In this document: positions 52,888 through 61,264 of the stretch, in pieces
Position numbering within the stretch: the stretch's first letter is position 1
How the letters are laid out: each line of letters starts with the position of its first letter
From: Paludibacteraceae bacterium
GTDB taxonomy: Bacteria > Bacteroidota > Bacteroidia > Bacteroidales > Paludibacteraceae
Length of the DNA stretch: 64,000 nucleotides
Direction of reading: 5' to 3'
NCBI GenBank assembly: GCA_017937025.1
Contig: JAGBEJ010000011.1
Location: forward strand, 1-64,000
Translations under genes and position numbers: made by a program
Notes under the pieces: model-generated
Seen by the model: the letters and a program-made list of their open reading frames with translations, nothing else
What the model was told of the DNA's origin: nothing
Database searches by the model: none

Positions 52888-52918
52888 CAAAGGTACTCCC
52901 TTGCCCATATAAAAGCAA
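52888..52918 (-). promoter_or_regulatory. Promoter of the small gene - TonB receptor unit
   Basis: On the minus strand: TTG (52916-52918), a 20-nt spacer, TACCTTTG (52888-52895). This is a full consensus. The -33 end touches the terminator of uxaA. Confidence 0.7.
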
Positions 52919-52946
52919 GAAAGGCCGCGAAGTTTTTCGCAGCCTT
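52917..52946 (-). terminator. Terminator after uxaA
   Basis: AAGGCCGCGAA at 52921-52931 pairs with TTCGCAGCCTT at 52936-52946 (one mismatch) around a GTTT loop. On the minus strand TTTCTTGCTTTT follows. Confidence 0.75.
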
Positions 52947-52968
52947 GTCTTCTTTTTATGTTTTGTTA

Positions 52969-54465
52969 TTAAAGAGTTACGCCTCTCTTGAATATCGCCA
53001 TCGCCTTAGAGTTGTGCTTCTCGTGGTTGACGAATTCGCCGTTGGCAACACTTATCACGTACTTGATGAACTGTTGCTTAACCTCCTCCATGGTCTTGCC
53101 TTGAACAAGCTGTCCGGCGTTAAAGTCGATCCAGTTCTTCTTGTTCTCGTAGAGTGGGGTGTTGGTAGAAACCTTCATCGTAGGCACGAAGCTTCCGAAT
53201 GGGGTTCCACGTCCTGTAGTGAAGAGCACCATCTGGCAGCCAGCGGCTCCGAGAGCGGTCGCTGCTACGAGGTCGTTTCCTGGCGCGCTCAGCAGGTTCA
53301 GTCCCTTTGTCTTTATTCTGTCGCCGTACATCAGCACGTCCTTAACGTACGACTTTCCGCACTTCTGAGTGCAGCCGAGCGCTTTGTCCTCGAGAGTTGA
53401 TATACCTCCAGCCTTGTTTCCTGGTGAAGGGTTCTCGCCTACAGGCTCGCCGTGCGACAGGAAGTACTCCTTGAAGTCGTTTATCAAATGCACAGTCTTG
53501 TCGAACAGGTCCTTGTTCTCGCATCTGCTCATCAGGATTGTCTCTGCGCCGAACATTTCAGGAACCTCTGTCAGGACAGTTGTTCCGCCCTGAGAAACGA
53601 GCCAGTCTGAGAATACTCCGAGCAGTGGGTTTGCTGTGATTCCAGAGAATCCGTCAGAACCGCCGCACTTCAAGCCGACTTTCAGCTCGCTCAGTGGAAT
53701 CTCAGTTCTCTTGTCCTGTGCTGCCTGATTGTACAGCTCTGTAAGAATCTTGACACCCTCTGCGACCTCGTCATTCACTTTCTGGGTCACAAGGAATTTG
53801 ATTCTGCTCTTGTCGTAGTCACCGAGGAACTCTTCGAATACGTCAGGCTGGTTGTTCTCGCATCCGAGTCCGAGCACCAGCACACCGCCTGCGTTTGGAT
53901 GCAGTGTGATGTCTCTCAGAATCTTCTTTGTTGCTTCGTGGTCGTCGCCCAGCTGTGAGCATCCGTAGTTGTGCTTGTATGCTTCGATTGCGTCAACTTT
54001 CAATGGAGCGCCGCCCAGAGTTTTCTTGAACTCAGTTATGATGTTGTCTGCTATTCCGTTTACGCATCCAACTGTAGGCACGATCCATATCTCGTTTCTG
54101 ATGCCGACTTCGCCGTTCTTTCTTCTGTATCCGTTGAATGTCAGCTTTTCGTCTTTATCTGTCAGAGTTACAGAGATTGGCTTGTACTCATACTCCAATG
54201 TGCCGGCAAGGTTGGTCTTGATGTTCTTGTCATAAGCCCATCTTCCTTGCTTGAGTTCCTCTTTTGCATGTCCGATAGGGAAACCGTACTTGATTACGTT
54301 CTCGCCTTCTTTTATGTCTTTCAGTGTGAATTTATGTCCTGCAGGAACATCCTCGAGGAGAGTCACTTCGGTGCCTTCCACGTTAAGTTGCTCGCCTTTT
54401 GAGAGATTGCTTATCGCTACAGCTACATTGTCATCTGGGTTGATTTTTAGAAACTTTGTTGTCAT
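52969..54465 (-). CDS. uxaA: Altronate dehydratase
   Basis: UxaA dehydrates D-altronate to 2-keto-3-deoxygluconate (KDG) in the galacturonate branch of hexuronate catabolism. The 498-residue protein has an N-terminal SAF domain (about 5-80, NLSKGEQLNVEG, AGHKFTLKDI) and the large GD_AH catalytic part with NGYRRKNGEVGIRNEIWIVPTVGCVN, HNYGCSQLGDDHEA, GLGCENNQ, LKCGGSDGFSGITANP and TTGRGTPFGSFVPTMKV. Cys residues likely bind an Fe-S or Fe centre, as in the family. It is read from its own -7 box, 33 bp upstream, after the uxaB terminator. Confidence 0.95.
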   Translation of the reverse strand: MTTKFLKINPDDNVAVAISNLSKGEQLNVEGTEVTLLEDVPAGHKFTLKDIKEGENVIKYGFPIGHAKEELKQGRWAYDKNIKTNLAGTLEYEYKPISVTLTDKDEKLTFNGYRRKNGEVGIRNEIWIVPTVGCVNGIADNIITEFKKTLGGAPLKVDAIEAYKHNYGCSQLGDDHEATKKILRDITLHPNAGGVLVLGLGCENNQPDVFEEFLGDYDKSRIKFLVTQKVNDEVAEGVKILTELYNQAAQDKRTEIPLSELKVGLKCGGSDGFSGITANPLLGVFSDWLVSQGGTTVLTEVPEMFGAETILMSRCENKDLFDKTVHLINDFKEYFLSHGEPVGENPSPGNKAGGISTLEDKALGCTQKCGKSYVKDVLMYGDRIKTKGLNLLSAPGNDLVAATALGAAGCQMVLFTTGRGTPFGSFVPTMKVSTNTPLYENKKNWIDFNAGQLVQGKTMEEVKQQFIKYVISVANGEFVNHEKHNSKAMAIFKRGVTL

Positions 54466-54497
54466 AGTTTGATTTTATGTTTCGGTTACAATTTCTT

Positions 54498-54505
54498 CAA
54501 AGATA
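54498..54505 (-). promoter_or_regulatory. -7 box for uxaA
   Basis: On the minus strand this reads TATCTTTG, an exact TAnnTTTG match, between the uxaB terminator and the uxaA start. No TTG lies at the usual distance. Confidence 0.45.
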
Positions 54506-54514
54506 AGAAGAAAT

Positions 54515-54556
54515 AATCAAAAAAAGAGCATTCTCTCAAAGAATGCTCTTTTTTAT
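54515..54556 (-). terminator. Terminator after uxaB
   Basis: AAAAAGAGCATTCT at 54521-54534 pairs with AGAATGCTCTTTTT at 54540-54553 around a five-base loop. It is strong and can act in both directions. Confidence 0.9.
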
Positions 54557-54588
54557 ATTCACCCAAGCTTTTCGCTGGGCTCCTTATA

Positions 54589-56067
54589 TTAAAGGATAGT
54601 CTTTACTGCCTCAAGCATACCCTTCTTCTGGATGAGGTTCAGGAAGTCTGTAACCATGTCAGTCATGCCAGGTATGTCGTTAAGGTTGCCTTGCTCTTTC
54701 CAGATAAGGTCTTTTGCGCCAAGAACGCCTTCTGCCACCTTGCGAGTGTCGCCTGTAGCCCAAAGCTTCTTGAGCAGATCCATGATCTCCTGTGCGTCGT
54801 TTGGCTCGATAGGAGCGCCGTCAGCACGCTTGCCGCCCTTGTAGTAAGTGATGATTGCAGCAAGTCCGAATACAAGACCCTTTGGCAACTCGCCCTTGCG
54901 CTCAAGATATACCTTAACGCCAGGAAGGTCACGAGTCTGGTACTTAGGGAATGAGTTGAGCATGATTGAAGTTACCTGGTGGTCAACGTATGGGTTGTCG
55001 AAACGCTCCAAAACGTCGCTTGCGAACTTCTTCAGCTCGTCCATTGGCAAGTTCAATGTCTCCATGAGCTCTTCGAACTGTACCTTGTGGATGTACTTGC
55101 TGATGACGGGGTGGTGGCATGCGTCACGCACGATGTTCACACCGCTCAAATATGAAACTGGAGAAAGAACTGTGTGAGGTCCGTTCAGCAGAGTAACCTT
55201 TCTTTCGTGATATGGCTTCTCGCTCTCTGCGATCAATACGTGCAGACCAGCCTTCTCTGCTGGGAACTCCTTGCGGAGTGCAGAAATAGACATATTTGTA
55301 GGCTTCTCGATAACCCAGAGGTGGAAGATCTCAGCCTGTACCATCAAGTTGTCTGCGTATCCAGCACGCTTCTGCAGCTTAGCGATGTCCTTGCGTGGGA
55401 ATCCAGGAACGATACGGTCAACGAGAGTTGCGCAAACGTAGTTGTACTTCTCGAACCAGTTCTTGAATTTCTCGTAATCCTTGCCGAAGTCGTTCTTCCA
55501 AAGCTCGATGTATTGCTCGATACACTCCTTCAGGTGGTGTCCGTTCAAGAAAATCAACTCACATGGCATGATGATGAGACCCTTCTTAGGGTTGCCGTTG
55601 AATGTCTTGAAACGACGGTAAAGAAGCTGAGTCAACTTACCTGGGTAAGAAGAAGCAGGAGCGTCAGTGAACTTGCAAGATGGGTCGAATGCGATACCAG
55701 CCTCAGTTGTGTTTGAGATTACGAAGCGAATCTCAGGTTGGTCAGCAAGTGCCATGAATGCCTGGTTCTGTGAGTATGGGTTCAACGCGCGGCTGATAAC
55801 GTCGATGCGGTCAAGCTGATCAACAGGCTTGCCGTTCTGGCGTCCCTGAAGGTTTACGTGGTACAGGCAATCCTGTCCGTTCAACCAGTCAACCATACCT
55901 CTTTCGATAGGTTGAACGACAACAACAGATGCGTTGAAATCAGTCTTCTGGTTCATGTTCCAGATAATCCAGTCTACGAAAGCACGGAGGAAATTACCCT
56001 CTCCGAATTGAATGATCTTCTCTGGAGCTACTGCTTTAGGAGCAGTCCTTTTGTTTAGTTCTTTCAT
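54589..56067 (-). CDS. uxaB: Tagaturonate reductase (altronate oxidoreductase)
   Basis: UxaB uses NADH to reduce D-tagaturonate to D-altronate. The 492-residue protein belongs to the mannitol dehydrogenase family. It has the N-terminal GEGNFLRAFVDWIIWNMN nucleotide-binding motif, FVISNTTEAGI, LIIMPCELIFLNG, TLVDRIVPGFPR, and the helical C-terminal domain with MLNSFPKYQTRDLPG, which carries the catalytic Lys region. Lys is coded almost only by AAG and the codon choice is strongly biased, suggesting high expression. It is divergent from uxaC, with overlapping promoters between them. Confidence 0.95.
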   Translation of the reverse strand: MKELNKRTAPKAVAPEKIIQFGEGNFLRAFVDWIIWNMNQKTDFNASVVVVQPIERGMVDWLNGQDCLYHVNLQGRQNGKPVDQLDRIDVISRALNPYSQNQAFMALADQPEIRFVISNTTEAGIAFDPSCKFTDAPASSYPGKLTQLLYRRFKTFNGNPKKGLIIMPCELIFLNGHHLKECIEQYIELWKNDFGKDYEKFKNWFEKYNYVCATLVDRIVPGFPRKDIAKLQKRAGYADNLMVQAEIFHLWVIEKPTNMSISALRKEFPAEKAGLHVLIAESEKPYHERKVTLLNGPHTVLSPVSYLSGVNIVRDACHHPVISKYIHKVQFEELMETLNLPMDELKKFASDVLERFDNPYVDHQVTSIMLNSFPKYQTRDLPGVKVYLERKGELPKGLVFGLAAIITYYKGGKRADGAPIEPNDAQEIMDLLKKLWATGDTRKVAEGVLGAKDLIWKEQGNLNDIPGMTDMVTDFLNLIQKKGMLEAVKTIL

Positions 56068-56139
56068 GTTATTAGATTATTAAAATGATATTTCCGAAAT
56101 CGTTGTGGATAACTAATTGTCGTTTACGATTAACGCAGA

Positions 56140-56168
56140 CAAAATTACCTAATTCTTTTGAAAAACAA
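56140..56168 (-). promoter_or_regulatory. uxaB promoter (divergent)
   Basis: On the minus strand: TTG (56166-56168), an 18-nt spacer, TAATTTTG (56140-56147), an exact -7 match. It overlaps the uxaC promoter in the -33 region. Confidence 0.65.
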
Positions 56169-56186
56169 AAATAAATCGTAATTTTG
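56157..56186 (+). promoter_or_regulatory. uxaC promoter (divergent)
   Basis: TTTG at 56157-56160, an 18-nt spacer, TAATTTTG at 56179-56186, an exact -7 match. The transcript would have a leader of about 120 nt before uxaC. Confidence 0.65.
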
Positions 56187-56311
56187 TAAGCGTTATGCCT
56201 GAGCGAAGAGCGTAACTTGTATGCCAAGGGCTTCTGCGCAAGTCTGCGGCTGTCTTTCCGAAGATTTGTAAATTCTTAATAAATATCTAATTCATAAAAC
56301 CTTAATTGACT

Positions 56312-57727
56312 ATGAAAAAATTCATGGATGAAAACTTCTTGTTGCAGACAGAGACAGCACAGGAACTTTATCACGAGCACGCAAAGAAGATGCCTATCAT
56401 TGACTACCACTGCCACCTTATTCCACAGATGGTAGCCGAGAACAAGCGCTTCGAGTCTATCGCTCAGATTTGGCTTATGGGTGACCACTACAAGTGGCGT
56501 GCTATGCGTTCTAACGGTGTTGACGAGAGATTCTGCACAGGCAAGGATACTACTGACTGGGAGAAGTTTGAAAAGTGGGCTGAGACTGTGCCTTACACAT
56601 TCCGCAACCCTCTTTACCACTGGACTCACCTCGAGCTGAAGACCGCATTCGGCATCAACGAGACTTTGAATCCAACTAACGCAAAGGCTATATATGACAA
56701 GTGTAATGACCTTATCGCTAACGACCCTAAGTTCACTCCACAAGGCCTTATGAACTTTTATAATGTAGAGGTTGTTTGTACTACTGACGATCCTGTTGAC
56801 ACTCTCGAGTGGCACGACATGGTAGCAGCAGACAAGAACGCTAAGACTCGCATGATTCCAGCATGGCGTCCAGACGCAGCTATGAATATCGAGGCTGCAA
56901 CTTGGAAGGCTTACATTGAGAAGCTTTCTAAGGTTTCCGATACAAACATCGCTACATTCGCTGACCTCATCGCTGCATTGCAGAAGCGCCACGACTTCTT
57001 CGCATCTAAGGGATGTAAGTTGTCTGACCACGGAATCGAGGAGTTCTACGATGAGCCATATACAAATGCAGAGATCGACGCTATCCTTGGCAAGGCTCTC
57101 TCTGGACAGACTCCTTCTGTTCTTGAGCAGCGCAAGTTCAAGCACGCGTTCCTCAAGGAGATGGCAATCATGGATTACAACGCAGGATGGACTCAGCAGT
57201 ACCACTACGGCGCAATCCGTAACAACAACACAAAGATGTTCAACAAGCTCGGCGCTGACACCGGTTTCGACTCAATCGGCGAGTTCACTACAGCTAAGGC
57301 TTGCTCACACTTCCTCGATGAACTTAATGTTGAGAACAAGTTGACTAAGACTATCCTTTACAACTTGAACCCATGCGCTAACGAGGTGATCGCAACAATG
57401 CTCGGTAACTTCCAGGACGGTTCTTGCCCAGGCAAGATTCAGTTCGGTTCAGGATGGTGGTTCCTCGATCAGAAGGACGGTATGGAGAAGCAGATGAACG
57501 CTCTTTCATTGCTCGGTCTTCTCAGCCGCTTCGTAGGTATGTTGACAGACTCTCGTTCGTTCCTCTCTTACCCACGTCACGAGTATTTCCGTCGTACGTT
57601 GTGTAACCTCGTAGGAAATGACGTTGAGAACGGTCTTATCCCTTACACTGGATATGAGAAGGAAAGAGTTCAGCAGATGATTGAGGATATTTGCTACAAC
57701 AACGCAAAGGGTTTCTTCAACTTCTAA
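56312..57727 (+). CDS. uxaC: Uronate (glucuronate/galacturonate) isomerase
   Basis: UxaC isomerises D-galacturonate to D-tagaturonate and D-glucuronate to D-fructuronate. The 471-residue protein is an amidohydrolase-fold enzyme with the metal-binding DYHCHL (31-36), the early YKWRAMRSNGVDE loop, TTDDPVDTLEWH, RMIPAWRPDAAM, QYHYGAIRNNNTKMF and the late GMLTDSRSFLSYPRHEYFRR motif. The ATG at 56312 replaces a TTG two codons upstream. Strong codon bias (AAG, CGC, GCT, TTC) suggests high expression. A terminator follows. Confidence 0.96.
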   Translation: MKKFMDENFLLQTETAQELYHEHAKKMPIIDYHCHLIPQMVAENKRFESIAQIWLMGDHYKWRAMRSNGVDERFCTGKDTTDWEKFEKWAETVPYTFRNPLYHWTHLELKTAFGINETLNPTNAKAIYDKCNDLIANDPKFTPQGLMNFYNVEVVCTTDDPVDTLEWHDMVAADKNAKTRMIPAWRPDAAMNIEAATWKAYIEKLSKVSDTNIATFADLIAALQKRHDFFASKGCKLSDHGIEEFYDEPYTNAEIDAILGKALSGQTPSVLEQRKFKHAFLKEMAIMDYNAGWTQQYHYGAIRNNNTKMFNKLGADTGFDSIGEFTTAKACSHFLDELNVENKLTKTILYNLNPCANEVIATMLGNFQDGSCPGKIQFGSGWWFLDQKDGMEKQMNALSLLGLLSRFVGMLTDSRSFLSYPRHEYFRRTLCNLVGNDVENGLIPYTGYEKERVQQMIEDICYNNAKGFFNF

Positions 57728-57754
57728 TAGACTGAAATCTCACTGATATTATGG

Positions 57755-57787
57755 CAAAGGCTCGCATGGTTGCGGGCCTTTGTTATT
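57755..57787 (+). terminator. Terminator after uxaC
   Basis: AAAGGCTCGCA at 57756-57766 pairs with TGCGGGCCTTT at 57771-57781 (one wobble) around a TGGT loop. The T run is short. Confidence 0.6.
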
Positions 57788-57821
57788 ATAGGGCGTCTTT
57801 AACTTAATTTGGCAAAAACTC

Positions 57822-57852
57822 TTGTTTCACTGAGTAGTTAATGTTATATTTG
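57822..57852 (+). promoter_or_regulatory. Promoter of kdgK-eda-exuT
   Basis: TTG at 57822-57824, a 20-nt spacer, TATATTTG at 57845-57852. This is a full Bacteroidota consensus, about 45 bp before the kdgK ATG. Confidence 0.75.
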
Positions 57853-57896
57853 CCCTCTGAAATCATTTTTATCATACAATAAACATTTTTAAAAAC

Positions 57897-58919
57897 ATGG
57901 CAAAAGTTGTAACATTGGGTGAAATCATGTTGAGATTGTCACCAGAGGCAAACAGAAGATTCGTTCAGGCTGAGAAGTTTGAGGTAATCTACGGTGGTGG
58001 TGAGGCTAACGTTGCTGTTAGTGCTGCTAACTACGGACACGAGGCTTATTTCGTAACAAAACTTCCTAAGCATGAGATCGGTCAGAGCGCTGTTAACGCA
58101 CTCAGAAAGTATGGCGTTAAGACAGACTACATCGCTCGCGGTGGCGACCGTGTAGGTATCTACTATGCTGAGACTGGTGCTTCTATGCGTCCTTCAAAGG
58201 TTATCTACGACCGCGCAAACTCTGCAATCGCTGAGGCTGATGCAACAGATTTCGATTTCGACGCAATCATGAAGGGAGCTTCTTGGTTCCACTGGTCAGG
58301 TATCACTCCTGCAATCTCTGACAAGGCTGCTGAGCTGACTAAGCTTGCTTGCGAGGCTGCAAAGCGCAACGGTGTTACAGTTTCTGTTGACCTGAACTTC
58401 CGTAAGAAGCTCTGGACTTCAGAGAAGGCTCAGTCTATCATGAAGCCTCTTATGAAGTATGTTGACGTTTGCATCGGCAACGAGGAGGACGCAGAGCTTT
58501 GCCTTGGTTTCAAGCCAGACGCTGACGTTGAGGGTGGTAACACTGACGCTAAGGGTTACGAAGGCATCTTCAAGGGCATGATGCAGGAGTTCGGATTCAA
58601 GTATGTTGTTTCTACACTCCGTGAGTCTCTTTCTGCAACTCACAACGGCTGGAAGGCTATGATCTACAACGGCAAGGAGTTCTACGTTTCTAAGCGTTAT
58701 GACATCATGCCTATCATCGACCGTGTAGGTGGTGGTGACTCATTCTCAGGTGGTCTTATCCACGGTCTGCTCACTAAGGGCAACCAGGGTGACGCTCTCG
58801 AGTTCGCTGTAGCAGCTTCTGCATTGAAGCACACTATCAACGGTGACTTCAACCTCGTATCTGTAGAGGAGGTTGAGAACCTTGCTGGTGGTTCTGCAAA
58901 CGGACGTATCCAAAGATAA
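57897..58919 (+). CDS. kdgK: 2-dehydro-3-deoxygluconokinase
   Basis: KdgK phosphorylates 2-keto-3-deoxygluconate to KDPG with ATP. The 340-residue PfkB-family (ribokinase-like) kinase starts VVTLGEIMLRLSP. It has the substrate-binding GGGEANVAVSAANYG (33-47), VDLNFRKKLW, and the anion-hole/catalytic motif DRVGGGDSFSGGL (275-287) with Asp281 as base. Codon use is highly biased. A strong terminator hairpin lies only 5 bp after its stop, yet eda starts 28 bp beyond the T run. Confidence 0.95.
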   Translation: MAKVVTLGEIMLRLSPEANRRFVQAEKFEVIYGGGEANVAVSAANYGHEAYFVTKLPKHEIGQSAVNALRKYGVKTDYIARGGDRVGIYYAETGASMRPSKVIYDRANSAIAEADATDFDFDAIMKGASWFHWSGITPAISDKAAELTKLACEAAKRNGVTVSVDLNFRKKLWTSEKAQSIMKPLMKYVDVCIGNEEDAELCLGFKPDADVEGGNTDAKGYEGIFKGMMQEFGFKYVVSTLRESLSATHNGWKAMIYNGKEFYVSKRYDIMPIIDRVGGGDSFSGGLIHGLLTKGNQGDALEFAVAASALKHTINGDFNLVSVEEVENLAGGSANGRIQR

Positions 58920-58923
58920 TTTT

Positions 58924-58961
58924 GCTGGTCGGCTGAATTCCTTCAGCCGACCGCTTTTTTA
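58924..58961 (+). terminator. Hairpin between kdgK and eda
   Basis: GGTCGGCTGAA at 58927-58937 pairs perfectly with TTCAGCCGACC at 58942-58952, followed by T6. The eda ATG is 28 nt downstream, with no evident promoter in the gap. Confidence 0.85.
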
Positions 58962-58988
58962 TAAAAACATTCATTTTCAAATAATAAA

Positions 58989-59657
58989 ATGGCAAAGTTT
59001 GATAAGTTCCAGGTGATGGCTAAGATAGCAGCTGCACCTATGGTTCCTGTTTTCTATAGCAAGGACGTTGACGTTTGCAAGAACGTTGTGAAGGCTTGTT
59101 ACGATGGCGGTGTTCGCGCATTCGAGTTCACAAACCGTGGCGATTTCGCACATGAGGTTTTCGCAGAGTTGAGCAAGTGGGCTAGCAAAGAGTGCCCTGA
59201 TTTGGCTCTCGGTATCGGTTCTGTAGTTGACGCTCCAACAGCTGCTCTTTACATCCAGCTTGGCGCTAACTTCATCGTTGGTCCATTGTTCAACCCAGAT
59301 GTAGCAGTAGTCTGCAACCGTCGTTGCGTTACTTACTGCCCAGGCTGCTTGACTCCATCGGAGATCGGCAAGGCTCAGGAGGTTGGATGCGACTTCACTA
59401 AGGTATTCCCAGGTGATGTTGTTGGTCCTAACTTGGTTAAGGGTCTTATGGCTCCAATGCCATGGTCTAAGATCATGGTTACAGGTGGCGTAGCTCCAGA
59501 GAAGGATAACCTCGAAAAGTGGTTCGCTGCTGGCGTGTTCTGCGTAGGAATGGGTTCTAAGCTCTTCCCTAAGGACAAGGTGGCAGCTCAGGATTGGGCA
59601 TACGTTACTAACAAGTGCAAGGAGTGCTTTGATGTTATCAGCGCAATCCGCAAATAA
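58989..59657 (+). CDS. eda: KDPG/KHG aldolase
   Basis: Eda splits 2-keto-3-deoxy-6-phosphogluconate into pyruvate and glyceraldehyde 3-phosphate, the last step of the Entner-Doudoroff/uronate route. The 222-residue class I aldolase shows MVPVFYSKDVDVC, the catalytic Glu46 in RAFEFTNRG, GIGSVVDA, the substrate loop NPDVAVVCN, and the Schiff-base Lys138 in CDFTKVFPGDVVGP. Codon bias is strong. It lies between two terminator-like hairpins, and presumably is expressed by read-through from the kdgK promoter. Confidence 0.95.
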   Translation: MAKFDKFQVMAKIAAAPMVPVFYSKDVDVCKNVVKACYDGGVRAFEFTNRGDFAHEVFAELSKWASKECPDLALGIGSVVDAPTAALYIQLGANFIVGPLFNPDVAVVCNRRCVTYCPGCLTPSEIGKAQEVGCDFTKVFPGDVVGPNLVKGLMAPMPWSKIMVTGGVAPEKDNLEKWFAAGVFCVGMGSKLFPKDKVAAQDWAYVTNKCKECFDVISAIRK

Positions 59658-59671
59658 TATTTGAATATTCG

Positions 59672-59720
59672 GGCGAGTTACAGTTTGTCTAAAACGGCAT
59701 GACGGTAACTCGTCTTTTTT
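59672..59720 (+). terminator. Hairpin between eda and exuT
   Basis: GGCGAGTTAC at 59672-59681 pairs with GTAACTCGTC at 59705-59714 (one wobble), followed by T6. The loop is 23 nt. The exuT ATG starts 22 nt after the T run. Confidence 0.75.
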
Positions 59721-59742
59721 AATAACCTTAATTCTTTAATTT

Positions 59743-61143
59743 ATGGCAGATGTAAAAACTGTAACAGAGAAAATCGGCAAATACCGCTGGACCTTTGCGG
59801 CACTCCTGCTTTTCTCTACTACAATCAACTACATGGACCGAAACGTTATCGGTTTCTTGAAGGATTATATGTGTTCACCAGAAGGCTTTGGCTGGAGCTC
59901 ACAGGATTTCTCCTACCTGACTTCTATTTTCACATTATTCTATGCAGGCTTCACACTTGTAGCAGGCTGGATAATCGACAAGGTGGGAACTAAGATTGGT
60001 CTTGCGGCTTCTCTGATTCTCTGGTCTGTAGCTGGTATTCTCAGCGCATTCATGGGCAAGTCTCTTGTTGCTCACTGTGTTGCTCGTTCTTTGTTCGGCG
60101 CAGGTGAGGCAGGTAACTTCCCTTCATCTATCAAGGCTGTGGCAGAGTGGTTCCCTAAGAAGGAGCGTGCTTTGGCTACAGGTATCTTCAATTCAGGATC
60201 TAACATCGGTGCAATGATATGCGCTATCTTCGTGCCTTGGTGCTTGCTCACTTGGGGCGATGGCAATGAGGCATTCGGCGTTTTCCACGGATGGCAGATG
60301 GCATTTATCATCACTGGTCTTCTCGGCTTCATCTGGCTTATCTTCTGGGGCAAGATTTACAAGTCTCCAAAGCAGAAGTTGGCTGAGGGTGTAATCACTC
60401 AGGCTGAGTTCGACTACATCAACAGCGATGCAGACGACAAGGCTGCAGCAGAGAGCGGTGACGACCAGGGCTCAGTTTCATGGGGCAAGATGCTTACTTA
60501 CAAGCAGACATGGAGCTTCGCAGTAGGTAAGTTCCTTACTGACGGTATATGGTGGTTCCTCCTCTTCTGGTTGCCAACTTACGTTAAGCAGCAGTTCTGC
60601 GGTGACATGTCGGCTGACGATACAGCATACACTGTGATGATCACTAACTTTATTGTATTCGGTGTTGCTATCGTAGGTTCAGTTTACGGCGGTTCTATTC
60701 CGTTGACTCTTATGAACAAGGGTTGGGAAACTTACAAGGCAAGAATGACTTCGCTTCTTATGATTGCGGTTCTTCCTTTGTTGCTTCTTCTCACACAGAC
60801 AGCTGCTGGCGTAGGAGGCGTAGGAAGTATGACAGGACTTGTTCTTGCTATCACAATCATCTCGCTCGCAGGTGCTGCTCACCAGGCTTGGTCTGCAAAC
60901 TTGTTCTCAACAGTTTCTGACATGTTCCCTAAGAAGGCTGTAGGTACAGTTACTGGTATCGGTACTGCTATGGGAGGTCTTGGAGGCGTTCTCGTTCAGC
61001 TTCTCGCTGGATACTGCGACGGTAAGCTCGGAACACAGCTCGGTTATACCGTTATGTTCTCAGTTTGCGCATTCGCATATCTCCTGGCATGGGGTGGCAT
61101 GAAGTTGCTCGTTCCTAAGTTCCAGAAGATAACAGATCTTTAA
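59743..61143 (+). CDS. exuT: Hexuronate transporter, MFS (ACS family)
   Basis: A 466-residue MFS permease with 12 helices. The first carries INYMDRNVIGFLKDYM, the DRNVIG segment typical of the anion:cation symporter family. Others include GEAGNFPSSIKAVAEWFPKKERALATGIFNSGSNIGAM (loop 4-5) and AHQAWSANLFSTVSDMFPKKAVGTVTGIG. Position after kdgK-eda points to uptake of galacturonate and glucuronate. It is the last gene of that unit and is followed by a terminator. Confidence 0.92.
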   Translation: MADVKTVTEKIGKYRWTFAALLLFSTTINYMDRNVIGFLKDYMCSPEGFGWSSQDFSYLTSIFTLFYAGFTLVAGWIIDKVGTKIGLAASLILWSVAGILSAFMGKSLVAHCVARSLFGAGEAGNFPSSIKAVAEWFPKKERALATGIFNSGSNIGAMICAIFVPWCLLTWGDGNEAFGVFHGWQMAFIITGLLGFIWLIFWGKIYKSPKQKLAEGVITQAEFDYINSDADDKAAAESGDDQGSVSWGKMLTYKQTWSFAVGKFLTDGIWWFLLFWLPTYVKQQFCGDMSADDTAYTVMITNFIVFGVAIVGSVYGGSIPLTLMNKGWETYKARMTSLLMIAVLPLLLLLTQTAAGVGGVGSMTGLVLAITIISLAGAAHQAWSANLFSTVSDMFPKKAVGTVTGIGTAMGGLGGVLVQLLAGYCDGKLGTQLGYTVMFSVCAFAYLLAWGGMKLLVPKFQKITDL

Positions 61144-61170
61144 TTCTGTATAAGAATATTATAAAAATGA

Positions 61171-61206
61171 AAAGTGCCAAGATTTAGTGTCTTGGCACTT
61201 TTTATT
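61171..61206 (+). terminator. Terminator after exuT
   Basis: AAAGTGCCAAGA at 61171-61182 pairs perfectly with TCTTGGCACTTT at 61190-61201, followed by more T. Confidence 0.9.
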
Positions 61207-61264
61207 TTGTGAAAAATGTAGGATTTTTGGGCAATCATTCAAAACAATTAAAACACCGATAAAA

